Shown: positions 36,584-45,133 of the stretch, piece by piece | How the letters are laid out: each line of letters opens with the position of its first letter | How positions within the stretch are numbered: position 1 is the stretch's first letter | Origin: CAZPZZ01 sp964591245 | Lineage (GTDB): Bacteria > Acidobacteriota > Vicinamibacteria > Vicinamibacterales > UBA8438 | Length of the DNA: 64,000 nt | Assembly: GCA_964591245.1 (NCBI GenBank) | Contig: CAZPZZ010000003.1 | Location: forward strand, 18,118-82,117 | Direction: 5' to 3' | Made by a program: the position numbers and the translations under genes | The notes under the pieces: model-generated | Seen by the model: the letters and a program-made list of their open reading frames with translations, nothing else | Databases searched by the model: none | Told to the model about the DNA's origin: nothing

Positions 36584-37939
36584 CTAGTGCACGATGGCCT
36601 GATAGGTCAGGTTACGCGACAACCCTTGTACGTCACCGGCCGCTGCGCCAAAATGCTGAATCATGCCGACAAACACCACATCGGTCACCGGATCGATCCA
36701 GAACCAGGTTCCCGCCGCACCACCCCAGAAGTACGTGCCATCGGCATATGGCTCACCAACGGCTGCCGCATCCATCGCGACACCGAAATCCAGGCCAAAG
36801 CCTCGTCCTTGGGGCATCGTGGCGAGAGGCTCGGGAAGCAGGTGGTTCGTGCGCATCATGTCGACCGTCCGCGGCGAAAGCAGGCGCACGCCCCCCAGCT
36901 CGCCACCGTTAAGCAGCATCTGGGAGAACTTGAGATAGTCGCCAGCCGTGGAATAGAGCCCACCGCCACCCGATGGACCGGCCGGCGGTTGTGTACGCAC
37001 GGTGCCGTCAATAAGCATGTTCGAGCCTGCGGCCAGCTCGAGCTCACCGTCATCTCCGGCCGCATGAATACGTGCCGCCCGCCCGAGGCTCCCGACGGGG
37101 ACAAAAAAGCCCGTGTCACCCATTCCAAGCGGCTCGAAGACCCGATTCAACAGGAACTCGTCAAAGGGCTGCCCGGAGAGCTTCTCCACGAGATACCCCT
37201 GCACGTCGACACCGATACTGTAAAAATAGCCCGTACCGGGTTGCGACCGGAGCGGGAGGTCGGCCAGGGTGTCAATCAGCGATTGCAACGTGAAACTTTG
37301 CGATTCTTCACTGGCATCCGGCGGGTAAAAATTGATCACACCGGCGTCCTGATACATCTGCCCCACCGGGGCTCTGGCGCTGAGCCCATAGTCCAGCCCT
37401 CCCGAGTGGGTCATCAACTCTCGCATCGTCATCGAACGCGTCGCATCCTCTAGCACCGGCGAACCGTCGGCGGCCTCACCCACATAGACCTTCAGATCGG
37501 CGAATTCCGGAATGTACTTCGACACCGGATCATTCAACCGCCATTTCCCTTCCTCGTAGAGCATCATCATGGCCACCCCGGTGACCGGTTTGGTCATCGA
37601 GTAGATGAGGAAGATCGAATCCTCCGCTGCGGGAGCGTCGCTATCAACGTTCAATACACCGGCAGCGTGCGAGAAGACGGTACGGCCGTGCCTCGCCATC
37701 ATGGTCACGACGCCGGCCAATTTGCCATCGTCGACCATCTGCTGCATGCCAGCGGCAAGTCGCTCAAGACGCTCAGCCGACACCCCCACAGAACCCGGGC
37801 TGGCGTGACTGAGATCGCGTGCGCCCATATGGGCGCCATGGTGGTCATGATGCTGCGCCGCGGCCGAGGTCCCAAGGACCAAGAGAGCGAGCGCAATGAA
37901 CGTGGGAAGACGGAATCCGGAGGTGACGGTATCTCGCAT
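36584..37939 (-). CDS. Exported serine hydrolase, beta-lactamase class C fold (tandem copy 2)
   Basis: This encodes 451 residues, clearly paralogous to the gene downstream along the whole length. It has a signal peptide (F-I-A-L-A-L-L-V-L-G-T-S-A-A-A-Q) and again a His-rich mature N-terminus (H-H-D-H-H-G-A-H-M-G-A-R-D-L-S). S-M-T-K carries the nucleophile, with Y-S-I as the second motif and G-A-A-G-T-W-F-W-I-D-P as the third. Compared with copy 1 it has small insertions around residues 200-215 and 290-305. The two look like a tandem duplication that has since diverged. Substrate unknown; periplasmic. Confidence 0.85.
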   Translation of the reverse strand: MRDTVTSGFRLPTFIALALLVLGTSAAAQHHDHHGAHMGARDLSHASPGSVGVSAERLERLAAGMQQMVDDGKLAGVVTMMARHGRTVFSHAAGVLNVDSDAPAAEDSIFLIYSMTKPVTGVAMMMLYEEGKWRLNDPVSKYIPEFADLKVYVGEAADGSPVLEDATRSMTMRELMTHSGGLDYGLSARAPVGQMYQDAGVINFYPPDASEESQSFTLQSLIDTLADLPLRSQPGTGYFYSIGVDVQGYLVEKLSGQPFDEFLLNRVFEPLGMGDTGFFVPVGSLGRAARIHAAGDDGELELAAGSNMLIDGTVRTQPPAGPSGGGGLYSTAGDYLKFSQMLLNGGELGGVRLLSPRTVDMMRTNHLLPEPLATMPQGRGFGLDFGVAMDAAAVGEPYADGTYFWGGAAGTWFWIDPVTDVVFVGMIQHFGAAAGDVQGLSRNLTYQAIVH

Positions 37940-38135
37940 GGTTCAGCTCCTGGGGCACAGACAGTTTTCCAGCGGCCCTTAGCCTATCGCAGACGGGACC
38001 TCAACGGGAAAGCTCCTGTTGACGCAGCCGGATCCGCCCCCTAGGATGGAGAGATTCTGCCGGCAGTAATACGAGCCTTTATCCGCTTGAAGACCGGCAT
38101 CGTGTGCAGATTTTTATTTTTCGCAAGGAGGCACC

Positions 38136-38966
38136 GTGACCCGTAGATTTTCCACCATCGCGGCAGTGGTTCTCACCTCGGCCCTGTGGGCGGGGGTGGT
38201 TGACGCCCAGACGTCCTATGTCCGCTATTCCCAGGACGACGGGCCGATCTACTGGGGAGTCCTGAACGACTCATTCATCTCCCGGCTCAGCGATGCCCCC
38301 TACCTTGGCGGCGAACAGACCGGCCACGTGGTTGCACGGTCATCCGTCCGCCTGGAGGCACCAGTTGACCCCAAATTGATCCTGATGACCGCGTTCAATT
38401 TCCGGAGCCATATCACCGGCGAGCCTGCAGAAGAGCCAGGCATGTTCATCGTCCCGGCGAATTCGGTGGTCGGCCCGGAAGATCCGATCATCCGGCCCGC
38501 CGCTTCAACGAACCTGCACTACGAAGCAGAGTTGGTATCCGTCGTCGGTAAACGAGCGGCGAACGTGTCGGTCGAGGATGCCCCAGGCTATATTTTCGGT
38601 GTCACGGCAGGCAATGACGTGAGTGAACGAGTCTGGCAAGCCAATGATATTCAGTGGGTCCGGGCAAAGGGTAGCCGCGGCTTCAACGCCGTTGGTCCCG
38701 CGCTCGTCACCGGTCTCGACACCACAAACCTGGAAATTGTCGGCACGCTGAACGGAGAAGAAAAGCAACGTGGCAATAGCTCCGATCTCCTCTTCAACAT
38801 GGCCCAGATGCTGAGCTACATCTCGAAGTACGTGACCCTCGAGCCAGGCGATCTTATCTGGTCTGGCACCATGGGCAGTACCGAAGCAATGACCCCCGGT
38901 GACATCTACCAGGTTGAAGTGAAGGGCGTCGGCACCCTCAGCAACGAGGTCGTACAAGGGAAGTAG
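38136..38966 (+). CDS. FAH-family hydrolase/isomerase with an apparent signal peptide
   Basis: This encodes 276 residues. AAGGAGG lies just upstream of the GTG at 38136, so the start is secure. Residues 1-25 form a Sec signal (T-I-A-A-V-V-L-T-S-A-L-W-A-G-V-V-D-A-Q). The rest is the fumarylacetoacetate hydrolase fold: metal-binding acidic residues in H-Y-E-A-E-L (E-x-E), then T-A-G-N-D-V-S-E-R, K-G-S-R-G-F-N-A-V-G-P and a closing L-E-P-G-D-L-I-W-S-G-T. FAH-fold enzymes cleave or tautomerise beta-diketones and catechol meta-cleavage products, normally in the cytoplasm, so an exported version is unusual. It is isolated from its neighbours by about 200 bases on each side. Confidence 0.85.
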   Translation: MTRRFSTIAAVVLTSALWAGVVDAQTSYVRYSQDDGPIYWGVLNDSFISRLSDAPYLGGEQTGHVVARSSVRLEAPVDPKLILMTAFNFRSHITGEPAEEPGMFIVPANSVVGPEDPIIRPAASTNLHYEAELVSVVGKRAANVSVEDAPGYIFGVTAGNDVSERVWQANDIQWVRAKGSRGFNAVGPALVTGLDTTNLEIVGTLNGEEKQRGNSSDLLFNMAQMLSYISKYVTLEPGDLIWSGTMGSTEAMTPGDIYQVEVKGVGTLSNEVVQGK

Positions 38967-39224
38967 GGTCAAACTCCGGCAGACCCCACCGCCTCTCCGC
39001 GTCCCGGGCCGGCTTCGAAAACGGGACGAGGCCCCTGCTGGTCAATGGGGTTCAATAGGCTCGCCACGATGCGTGGTGAGCCGAGCCCCGTTGGCCGACC
39101 GACCGGTGCCGGGAAAGCCGCCATCCGCCGGACGTGTTTTCCCAGTCGCATGTCGTCCGATGTCGATCGGCGGATTACGTCCGCGTCACGTTTTCCCGTA
39201 CGTCGTAACTCTGTGGCTCGTACG

Positions 39225-40919
39225 TCAGGGCGCGCGATCCGGAAGCGCGAACACGAACATCGCGTTCGTCGCCCCACGTTGGCGACCGCCGCCGACAGGC
39301 ACGGCCAAGAACTGTCGACCGTCTACCGCATAGGTGATCGGAAAGCCCTGTGGCGGAGCTGGGAGCCTCGTCGAGAACAAGACTTCTCCCGTCTTGACGT
39401 CGTTGATGTAGAGGTACCGGTCACCGTCAGCGGTGACCACTAAACCACCGGCGGTGGTGAGCGCGGCCACCAACGACCGGGTACGGGTTGAATGTCGCCA
39501 CAGCACCTCGCCGGTGCCAATGTCCATCGCAACAAGATGCCCGTCATGGTCCGGACTCTGTGGATGGGGCACGCGGTTGGCCGCCTGCCAACCGGTCCAA
39601 CGGGGATTTGAATAGTAGTTCAGGTCCCCTTCCGGATGTGGCTCACGGGCCACCTCATGAAACGTCCCCTTCACACACCGAGGATGAATCGGGATATACA
39701 GCGCGTCCGTCCCCGGGTGATATGCGGATGCCCGCCAATTTCGGATACCCTGAAAATCTGGACAAAACTCCAGTTCCTCCCCGACCCGCGGAATGACACC
39801 CGGGCGGTAGTTCGTCTCTCCCGTCTCCAGATCGACGTCGATCAAAGTCTGGTAACCCAAATCATGGGCTGTCACGAACTCACCCGTTGCCCGATCAAGC
39901 TCCCAGAGAATGCCGAGCTTCCCCATCTTGAACAGGGACTGACGACCCTCGTGGTCGATGAGCACGCTCTCAAAGACGTCGTCCAGATCGTGGGTCTCAC
40001 CAGGCACGAATTGGTAATACCACTCGAGGTTCCCGGTCTCCGGATCGAGTGCGAGTGCACTATTGGTGTAAAGCGCGTCGCCATCGGTGCCTCGTGAGAG
40101 GCGCGCCCAGGGCTTTGCTTGCGATGTCGACCAGTACATCAACTTCGTTTGTGGATCGTAACTTCCTGGAATCCACGCGTCGCCGCCAGCCCGAAACGTC
40201 GTTGGCAGGTCCCCCCAACTGTCACCACCGGGGTCACCAGGTTGTGCCACCGTGGACGTTCGCCACAGTTCTGCACCCGTTTGTGGATCGTGGGCAGAAA
40301 TAAAGCACGTACCATCCTTGTATCGCTCGCATCCCGTCATACCGGCAACGATTTTTCCCTGCACAACAATCGGTCCGCTCGTATAGCGATACCCCAACCG
40401 GTTGTCGGCGACCGTGTGGTCCCACACGACAGCCCCTGTCTGTGCATCGAGGGCCACGATGTGCGCGTCATTGGTATTGAGATAGATCTTGTCGTCGTAA
40501 ATAGCGATCGACCTCGTCCGGGCACGGAAAGAATCGTCCGGTGACCGCTCAAACTGCTTTCGATACTCCCAGATGAGATCACCGGTGACCGCGTCAACCG
40601 CTTGCACAATATTGAGCGGATTCGGGAGGTACATCACGCCGTCGTACACAATCGGTGTGGGTTGGCTGAGGCCCGTCGCCATGGTCCAGGACCACGCTAA
40701 ATTGAGAGAATGGACATTCTCTCGGTTAATCTGATCCAGAGGACTGTAGCCCCACCCATTGAGCGTTCGCCGCCAGTTCAACCAATCTGCCGGATCCGGA
40801 TCCTCGAGCATCGCGTCAGTGACCGGCTCGAATGGCCGGTCCTGCGCGGAAATGCCTCGGGTAACGGATATGGCCACCACAACCCCAGCGAGTAGGTGCC
40901 GACACCACATAGCGCGCAT
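39225..40919 (-). CDS. Exported PQQ-dependent alcohol-dehydrogenase-like quinoprotein
   Basis: This encodes 564 residues. I chose the ATG at 40919 because GGAGGAGAAA precedes it and it opens a signal peptide (L-L-A-G-V-V-V-A-I-S-V-T-R-G-I-S-A-Q); the frame runs on to 41021. It is an eight-bladed quinoprotein propeller of the methanol/ethanol dehydrogenase family, with W-x-G-Y-S-P-L-D-Q-I-N, W-S-W-T-M, repeated A-L-D-x-x-T-G blade motifs (V-A-L-D-A-Q-T-G, A-L-D-P-E-T-G, A-M-D-I-G-T-G) and Q-F-V-P-G-E-T-H-D-L-D. There is no fused cytochrome c domain. The vicinal disulfide of classic enzymes is not obvious; two cysteines in G-C-E-R-Y-K-D-G-T-C lie in that region. It is third in a run after a barrel and an MBL gene. 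Confidence 0.85.
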   Translation of the reverse strand: MRAMWCRHLLAGVVVAISVTRGISAQDRPFEPVTDAMLEDPDPADWLNWRRTLNGWGYSPLDQINRENVHSLNLAWSWTMATGLSQPTPIVYDGVMYLPNPLNIVQAVDAVTGDLIWEYRKQFERSPDDSFRARTRSIAIYDDKIYLNTNDAHIVALDAQTGAVVWDHTVADNRLGYRYTSGPIVVQGKIVAGMTGCERYKDGTCFISAHDPQTGAELWRTSTVAQPGDPGGDSWGDLPTTFRAGGDAWIPGSYDPQTKLMYWSTSQAKPWARLSRGTDGDALYTNSALALDPETGNLEWYYQFVPGETHDLDDVFESVLIDHEGRQSLFKMGKLGILWELDRATGEFVTAHDLGYQTLIDVDLETGETNYRPGVIPRVGEELEFCPDFQGIRNWRASAYHPGTDALYIPIHPRCVKGTFHEVAREPHPEGDLNYYSNPRWTGWQAANRVPHPQSPDHDGHLVAMDIGTGEVLWRHSTRTRSLVAALTTAGGLVVTADGDRYLYINDVKTGEVLFSTRLPAPPQGFPITYAVDGRQFLAVPVGGGRQRGATNAMFVFALPDRAP

Positions 40920-41004
40920 CGCTTTCTCCTCCACTGTCTCGTAGAACCGAGCATACCATCGAGCCAGAGTCAGCCTGATGTTCTCGACAGACTGCGGCCA
41001 GTAG

Positions 41005-41889
41005 TCACTGAAGCGGCACACACAGCAAATCGTCGGCCACCGTCAGGGCGCCCCGATAGCGCGTGCGCAGGTGGTTCACGTTCTCATCGAGATCCTGGTT
41101 GGCGGAGAGATGGCTGAGCACCAGCATGCCAACATCGGCATCGGTGGCCATCTGGCCCCAGACGCTTGGTTGTGCATGCAGGTCAGACACCACTCCGGCT
41201 GATTCCTCTGAACCCGCAAAATGCACAACAAGCACATCAACGCCTCGGACGAAATCCGTGAAGGCCGGATCCGAACCGTTCTGGTCGCTACTAAACGCCA
41301 CACTCGACTCCCCCACGTCGATCCGATATCCGACCGTAGGCACCTCACCGTGGGGCACACCGACTCCCTGAATGCGTACTCGCCCATCGGCCAGCACTTC
41401 GGTTGGTGCTGACCTCGCCACATCAACCGCGACCGTATCGAGCATGACCCGAGAATTCAGGATGCGAAATACACCATCAGTTCCGAACAAGCCCTCCACG
41501 AAACCATTCACCGAAGGAAACCCAGCACTCCCGGAAGGGCCAGACACCCGAAGCGTCGCGCCCCGTGGCCAGAGTAGCGCCGGAACTTCCGAGGCGTGAT
41601 CGGGATGGAAATGACTCAGGGCGAGTAGGTCGAGCTCTGCCATGCGTGCGCCGGCCTCGTGAAATCTGGCAAACGTACCGCCTCCCGCATCGCCCAAGAA
41701 CCGGCTCTCACCAACGCCCCACACGAGATACCCGGCCGCCGCACGACCAACGCCAAACGGTCCGCCAGAGCCAAGCACCTGCAACGCGACCCCCGTCTCG
41801 CCACACGCAGCCCATGCCTGGACCGACACCATGACGGTGACCACCACACGCGCCACCAGACGACACGCCCGAAACATATATTTCAGCAT
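41005..41889 (-). CDS. Exported metallo-beta-lactamase-fold hydrolase
   Basis: This encodes 294 residues from the ATG at 41889 (AAGAAG upstream); the frame extends to 41964 and would overlap the barrel stop. A signal peptide (V-A-R-V-V-V-T-V-M-V-S-V-Q-A-W-A-A) precedes a metallo-beta-lactamase domain. The metal motif is S-H-F-H-P-D-H-A-S-E (HxHxDH), with later histidines in V-H-F-A-G-S, D-L-H-A-Q and L-S-H-L-S. It resembles the RNase Z/arylsulfatase-like branch rather than true beta-lactamases. Substrate unknown, periplasmic. It sits 71 bases after barrel paralogue 4 and 85 bases before the quinoprotein gene. Confidence 0.85.
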   Translation of the reverse strand: MLKYMFRACRLVARVVVTVMVSVQAWAACGETGVALQVLGSGGPFGVGRAAAGYLVWGVGESRFLGDAGGGTFARFHEAGARMAELDLLALSHFHPDHASEVPALLWPRGATLRVSGPSGSAGFPSVNGFVEGLFGTDGVFRILNSRVMLDTVAVDVARSAPTEVLADGRVRIQGVGVPHGEVPTVGYRIDVGESSVAFSSDQNGSDPAFTDFVRGVDVLVVHFAGSEESAGVVSDLHAQPSVWGQMATDADVGMLVLSHLSANQDLDENVNHLRTRYRGALTVADDLLCVPLQ

Positions 41890-41960
41890 CTTCTTCTTTC
41901 TCGAGGTCTCTGTGTCGCTCCTGCCCCATGACCGGACCCTCGTCAGGAACCTCCGTCCAT

Positions 41961-44753
41961 TCAATAACGAAACAGGTAGGACAGCTTGGTAAAGAAGGCT
42001 CGGTTTGTTTGTTTCAAGGATGTATAGGGAAATCGCAACGGGTCAATCAGATCCGCCTGCTGATAATTGTCGTCATAACCGAGAAAGAACACCGTGCCCG
42101 CATTGACTCGATAGGCAAAGAGCACATTGGCTTCCAGCGTGCGACTCGAGGAGTTGTACTCCGTGATGTTGCGAACCGAGAGCCGCCTGGTGAACTGGTA
42201 GGTCGTAAACGTGCGAAGAATCCTGACATCGAAGACGAGTGAGTCATCGCGCGGGTCGCGGAGGCGACTCGTGATCAGCGTCAGGTCAGCACTGAGCCGA
42301 CTCATCGGACGGAGATTCGCGAAGGCGGTACCTGTAACCGAGCGCCCCAGAAATGGGCTGTCGCTGAACCGGATCTGGTCTCCCCAATTGATGAATCCAC
42401 CAAAGGCAAGTTTGCGACTGGCGCTCACCCCACCCCCGATGAATCCAGTCGTTTTCCTGAAATTGATGCCCCCGAACCGTTCCATATCGCGGTTGACGTT
42501 CGCGACCGTGATGATGTTGTTGGCGAACGTCGCACGGACACCCGCGCTTGCCTGCTCGTCCTGCAATGTCCCCTGAAAGTTGTAGATGCGTGCGTAGTTG
42601 GCCAGAGGCCCCCAATTGATGATCTTGTTGCCTGGCCACCAGCGGTACGACACGTTGGTCCTGGTCGTCCTCGTGTTCACCCGCTGCACAAACCCTGTAT
42701 CCGTTCTGAAGTCAGGATCGACAGTGTCCAGGGAGGCACCGTAGCTCAAATTGCGACCCTGCCGTGCATAGGCCACATGGGCCGTGGGTCCGGCCCGTTC
42801 CACCCCCTCCTCGTCGCGATGCTGCGATCCCGCGTACAACATCGTCAGAGAGGACGTCTGGCCCAGGCGAAACCGTCCATCGACACCGACGACCCGACTG
42901 TACCCATCCAGAAATTCTCTATCGGTCGCGAGAAACCCAATCGATGATTCAGCATAGAGATCGTATCGAGCCCGCCCGACGAACACCTGAGACGTCTTAC
43001 CAAACGCTGGATCTGCCGAATCGTCTCGCTTCCCAGGCGCCTCGTCATTGGCGACCAAGACCCCGAGCGTGGTGTTACCGACCTTCCCGGTCAATTTCCC
43101 ACCGTAGCGAGGGTCAACAATCGTCCGGGTATGTAACAAGGTCACTTCTCCCGGGACGGTAAACACTTCCTGCCCTTCCAGAAAAAACGGACGAAGCTCT
43201 GGAAAAAACAGCGGAAACCGCTGATTGACCTCCACCTGCGGCATGTCCGATTCGATCTGGGAAAAGTCAGGATTATAGGTAAAGTCCGCGGTCAAATTTG
43301 GTGTGACGCCGTACTTTACGTTGAGCGCACCTTCCGGTTGGGTCTCCTCGTCGAAGGCACCGGTTTCGGTATCAAGCGCGCCAAACTGGATCGCCGTGAA
43401 CGTAGGCAATATTTCAAGGTTCCGACTCGTTGACAGATTGGTCAACCCTTCGAGTAACCCCATCTGTGTCAGGAAACCGGCAACCCCCCTCGACACCGGT
43501 GCCCACACGTCCGCCTCATCCTTGCTGGGAATCGTTCGGACGATTTGAAACCCCCACCGGTGCGGTTCATCGGCGTCCCGCCGTGGGTAACGCAAACTCT
43601 TGAACGGAATCGCCATTTCCGCGGTCCATCCATCGTGTACCAGGGTACCGTTCGACACGAACAGCGCGTCCCAGGACATGTCTCCTGTCGGGGGTGCCCC
43701 CAACGACGCGGCCAGTGCGGCACTCATTCCCCCACGTCCACTTCCAGGCGAACGCCCACCGCCACCAGGCCGCCCCCCCCCACCCCCACCGCCGAGCCGT
43801 TCCGTACTTGACTCCAGCAAGGAGTCGGCCTGAACGCCATAGCCATTCACGGAGAAGATGTAGGCGCGTTGCTGATCGAGAAAGGGATCAAAATAGACCG
43901 CAACGGTGTCATCACTGAACGTCTGGTCCCGGTCAGTACGATTGGCTCGAATGAACGCCGCATCGGAGTAATGAACGTAGATACCGAAATACAGATTGCT
44001 GTTGTCGTAGGTGATGTAGACCTCGGTCTCTTCAGTCGCGGGAGCCCTATCAAGCGGCCGCTGCTGCACAAATTCATTCAAGGTCGTTGCCTCTTGCCAC
44101 ACGGGGTCGTCAAGCCGTCCATCGATGCGCGGGGGAGTCGTCGTCCGCGTAGGTCGCACACTGGGACGTCCGGTCAAGATGCCGGCACCAGGCCCCGCCC
44201 CCAAGGTCTCTCGACGCGGAGTCGGCGCTGGCGCACCAGCCGGACCCGTGGTGCCGACCGACCCCGGCTGTCCGGACAACCCTCCGAGAAGTTCTTCCAC
44301 GACGCGATCCTGAAGCTCAAAGATCTCATTACGGTCCCCATCGAGCCGCACCGAGTGGGCCACGACCTGCGCAAACAAATCGACGAGCTGGACAGTGATA
44401 CGTAACTGATCTCCAATGCGTTGGTATCCCCCGATCACAGCCCAACGCGCATCTTCCCGTCGTCCGAACTCTTCAAGACGGTCAATCCCCACGGCGTCGC
44501 CCAGAACCATGGGCGGCTCCGGGACCGAACGTGAAGGTATGTCCAGAGCCGTCATACCCTCGGCCTCAAGAGCGGCCTGTATCGTCTCGGCAATCCCTTC
44601 TCCCAGCCATGTATCCGCTGGATCCTGCGAAATGTTGGCAAACGGTGAGACGAAAATCGTTCGATCAGGTACCGTCGTGACTTCTTGCCCAAAAGCCGTG
44701 GTCGCCACACCGAGAAAACAAACGGCGGCCGTAACACAGCGTGCAACACTCAT
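41961..44753 (-). CDS. TolB-like / CBM9-like / DUF5916 outer-membrane barrel protein (paralogue 4)
   Basis: This is the only intact member of the three close paralogues and the best template for them: 930 residues from the ATG at 44753, which opens a signal peptide (S-V-A-R-C-V-T-A-A-V-C-F-L-G-V-A-T-T-A-F); the frame runs to 44804. Domains: TolB-like (about 28-160: F-V-S-P-F-A-N-I-S-Q-D, G-E-G-I-A-E-T, W-A-V-I-G-G-Y-Q-R, I-F-E-L-Q-D-R); CBM9-like (about 204-437: P-P-R-I-D-G-R-L-D-D, V-E-K-free M-A-I-P-F-K-S-L-R-Y-P) with a long glycine-rich insert; and a DUF5916 barrel ending S-Y-L-F-R-Y. It is the first gene of a probable operon with the MBL hydrolase and quinoprotein. Likely an outer-membrane receptor or pore; substrate unknown. 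Confidence 0.85.
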   Translation of the reverse strand: MSVARCVTAAVCFLGVATTAFGQEVTTVPDRTIFVSPFANISQDPADTWLGEGIAETIQAALEAEGMTALDIPSRSVPEPPMVLGDAVGIDRLEEFGRREDARWAVIGGYQRIGDQLRITVQLVDLFAQVVAHSVRLDGDRNEIFELQDRVVEELLGGLSGQPGSVGTTGPAGAPAPTPRRETLGAGPGAGILTGRPSVRPTRTTTPPRIDGRLDDPVWQEATTLNEFVQQRPLDRAPATEETEVYITYDNSNLYFGIYVHYSDAAFIRANRTDRDQTFSDDTVAVYFDPFLDQQRAYIFSVNGYGVQADSLLESSTERLGGGGGGGRPGGGGRSPGSGRGGMSAALAASLGAPPTGDMSWDALFVSNGTLVHDGWTAEMAIPFKSLRYPRRDADEPHRWGFQIVRTIPSKDEADVWAPVSRGVAGFLTQMGLLEGLTNLSTSRNLEILPTFTAIQFGALDTETGAFDEETQPEGALNVKYGVTPNLTADFTYNPDFSQIESDMPQVEVNQRFPLFFPELRPFFLEGQEVFTVPGEVTLLHTRTIVDPRYGGKLTGKVGNTTLGVLVANDEAPGKRDDSADPAFGKTSQVFVGRARYDLYAESSIGFLATDREFLDGYSRVVGVDGRFRLGQTSSLTMLYAGSQHRDEEGVERAGPTAHVAYARQGRNLSYGASLDTVDPDFRTDTGFVQRVNTRTTRTNVSYRWWPGNKIINWGPLANYARIYNFQGTLQDEQASAGVRATFANNIITVANVNRDMERFGGINFRKTTGFIGGGVSASRKLAFGGFINWGDQIRFSDSPFLGRSVTGTAFANLRPMSRLSADLTLITSRLRDPRDDSLVFDVRILRTFTTYQFTRRLSVRNITEYNSSSRTLEANVLFAYRVNAGTVFFLGYDDNYQQADLIDPLRFPYTSLKQTNRAFFTKLSYLFRY

Positions 44754-45133
44754 TCGTGCGATCTTGAACCGCTGACACATAGACAAATCTTGTACCGCCG
44801 GCAATCGTCGTTGGCTTTGTGTTCAGGGATACTACCCTTCCACTCGCGACTGTGCCGCGTGGAGCAAACCAATGTACACCGTCTGGTACGAATTCACTGG
44901 CATTGCACCCGATGCTCGCTCATCATCCAATCAATTGATTACGTCGGCCTCTACCAGATCCCCGCACGGGAAACGGGGGATGACTCGGCAGAGCTGCCTA
45001 GAGGTCGGAAAGAATGTTGGGTAACCATATTATGCCTTCTGTATCTACATTTCCGGACGCACCACACGCGTCACCGGTTGCGGCCTCCGGGCAACGGCAT
45101 CGCACTTACATCCCCTGCCCCACGAGAATCACA
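44754..45133. other. Divergent intergenic region between barrel paralogue 4 and the SGNH hydrolase
   Basis: This region of 380 bases separates two divergent starts and should hold both promoters. Open frame continues upstream of each chosen start for a short way, but neither extension looks like protein. No clear operator or RNA is seen. Confidence 0.4.
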
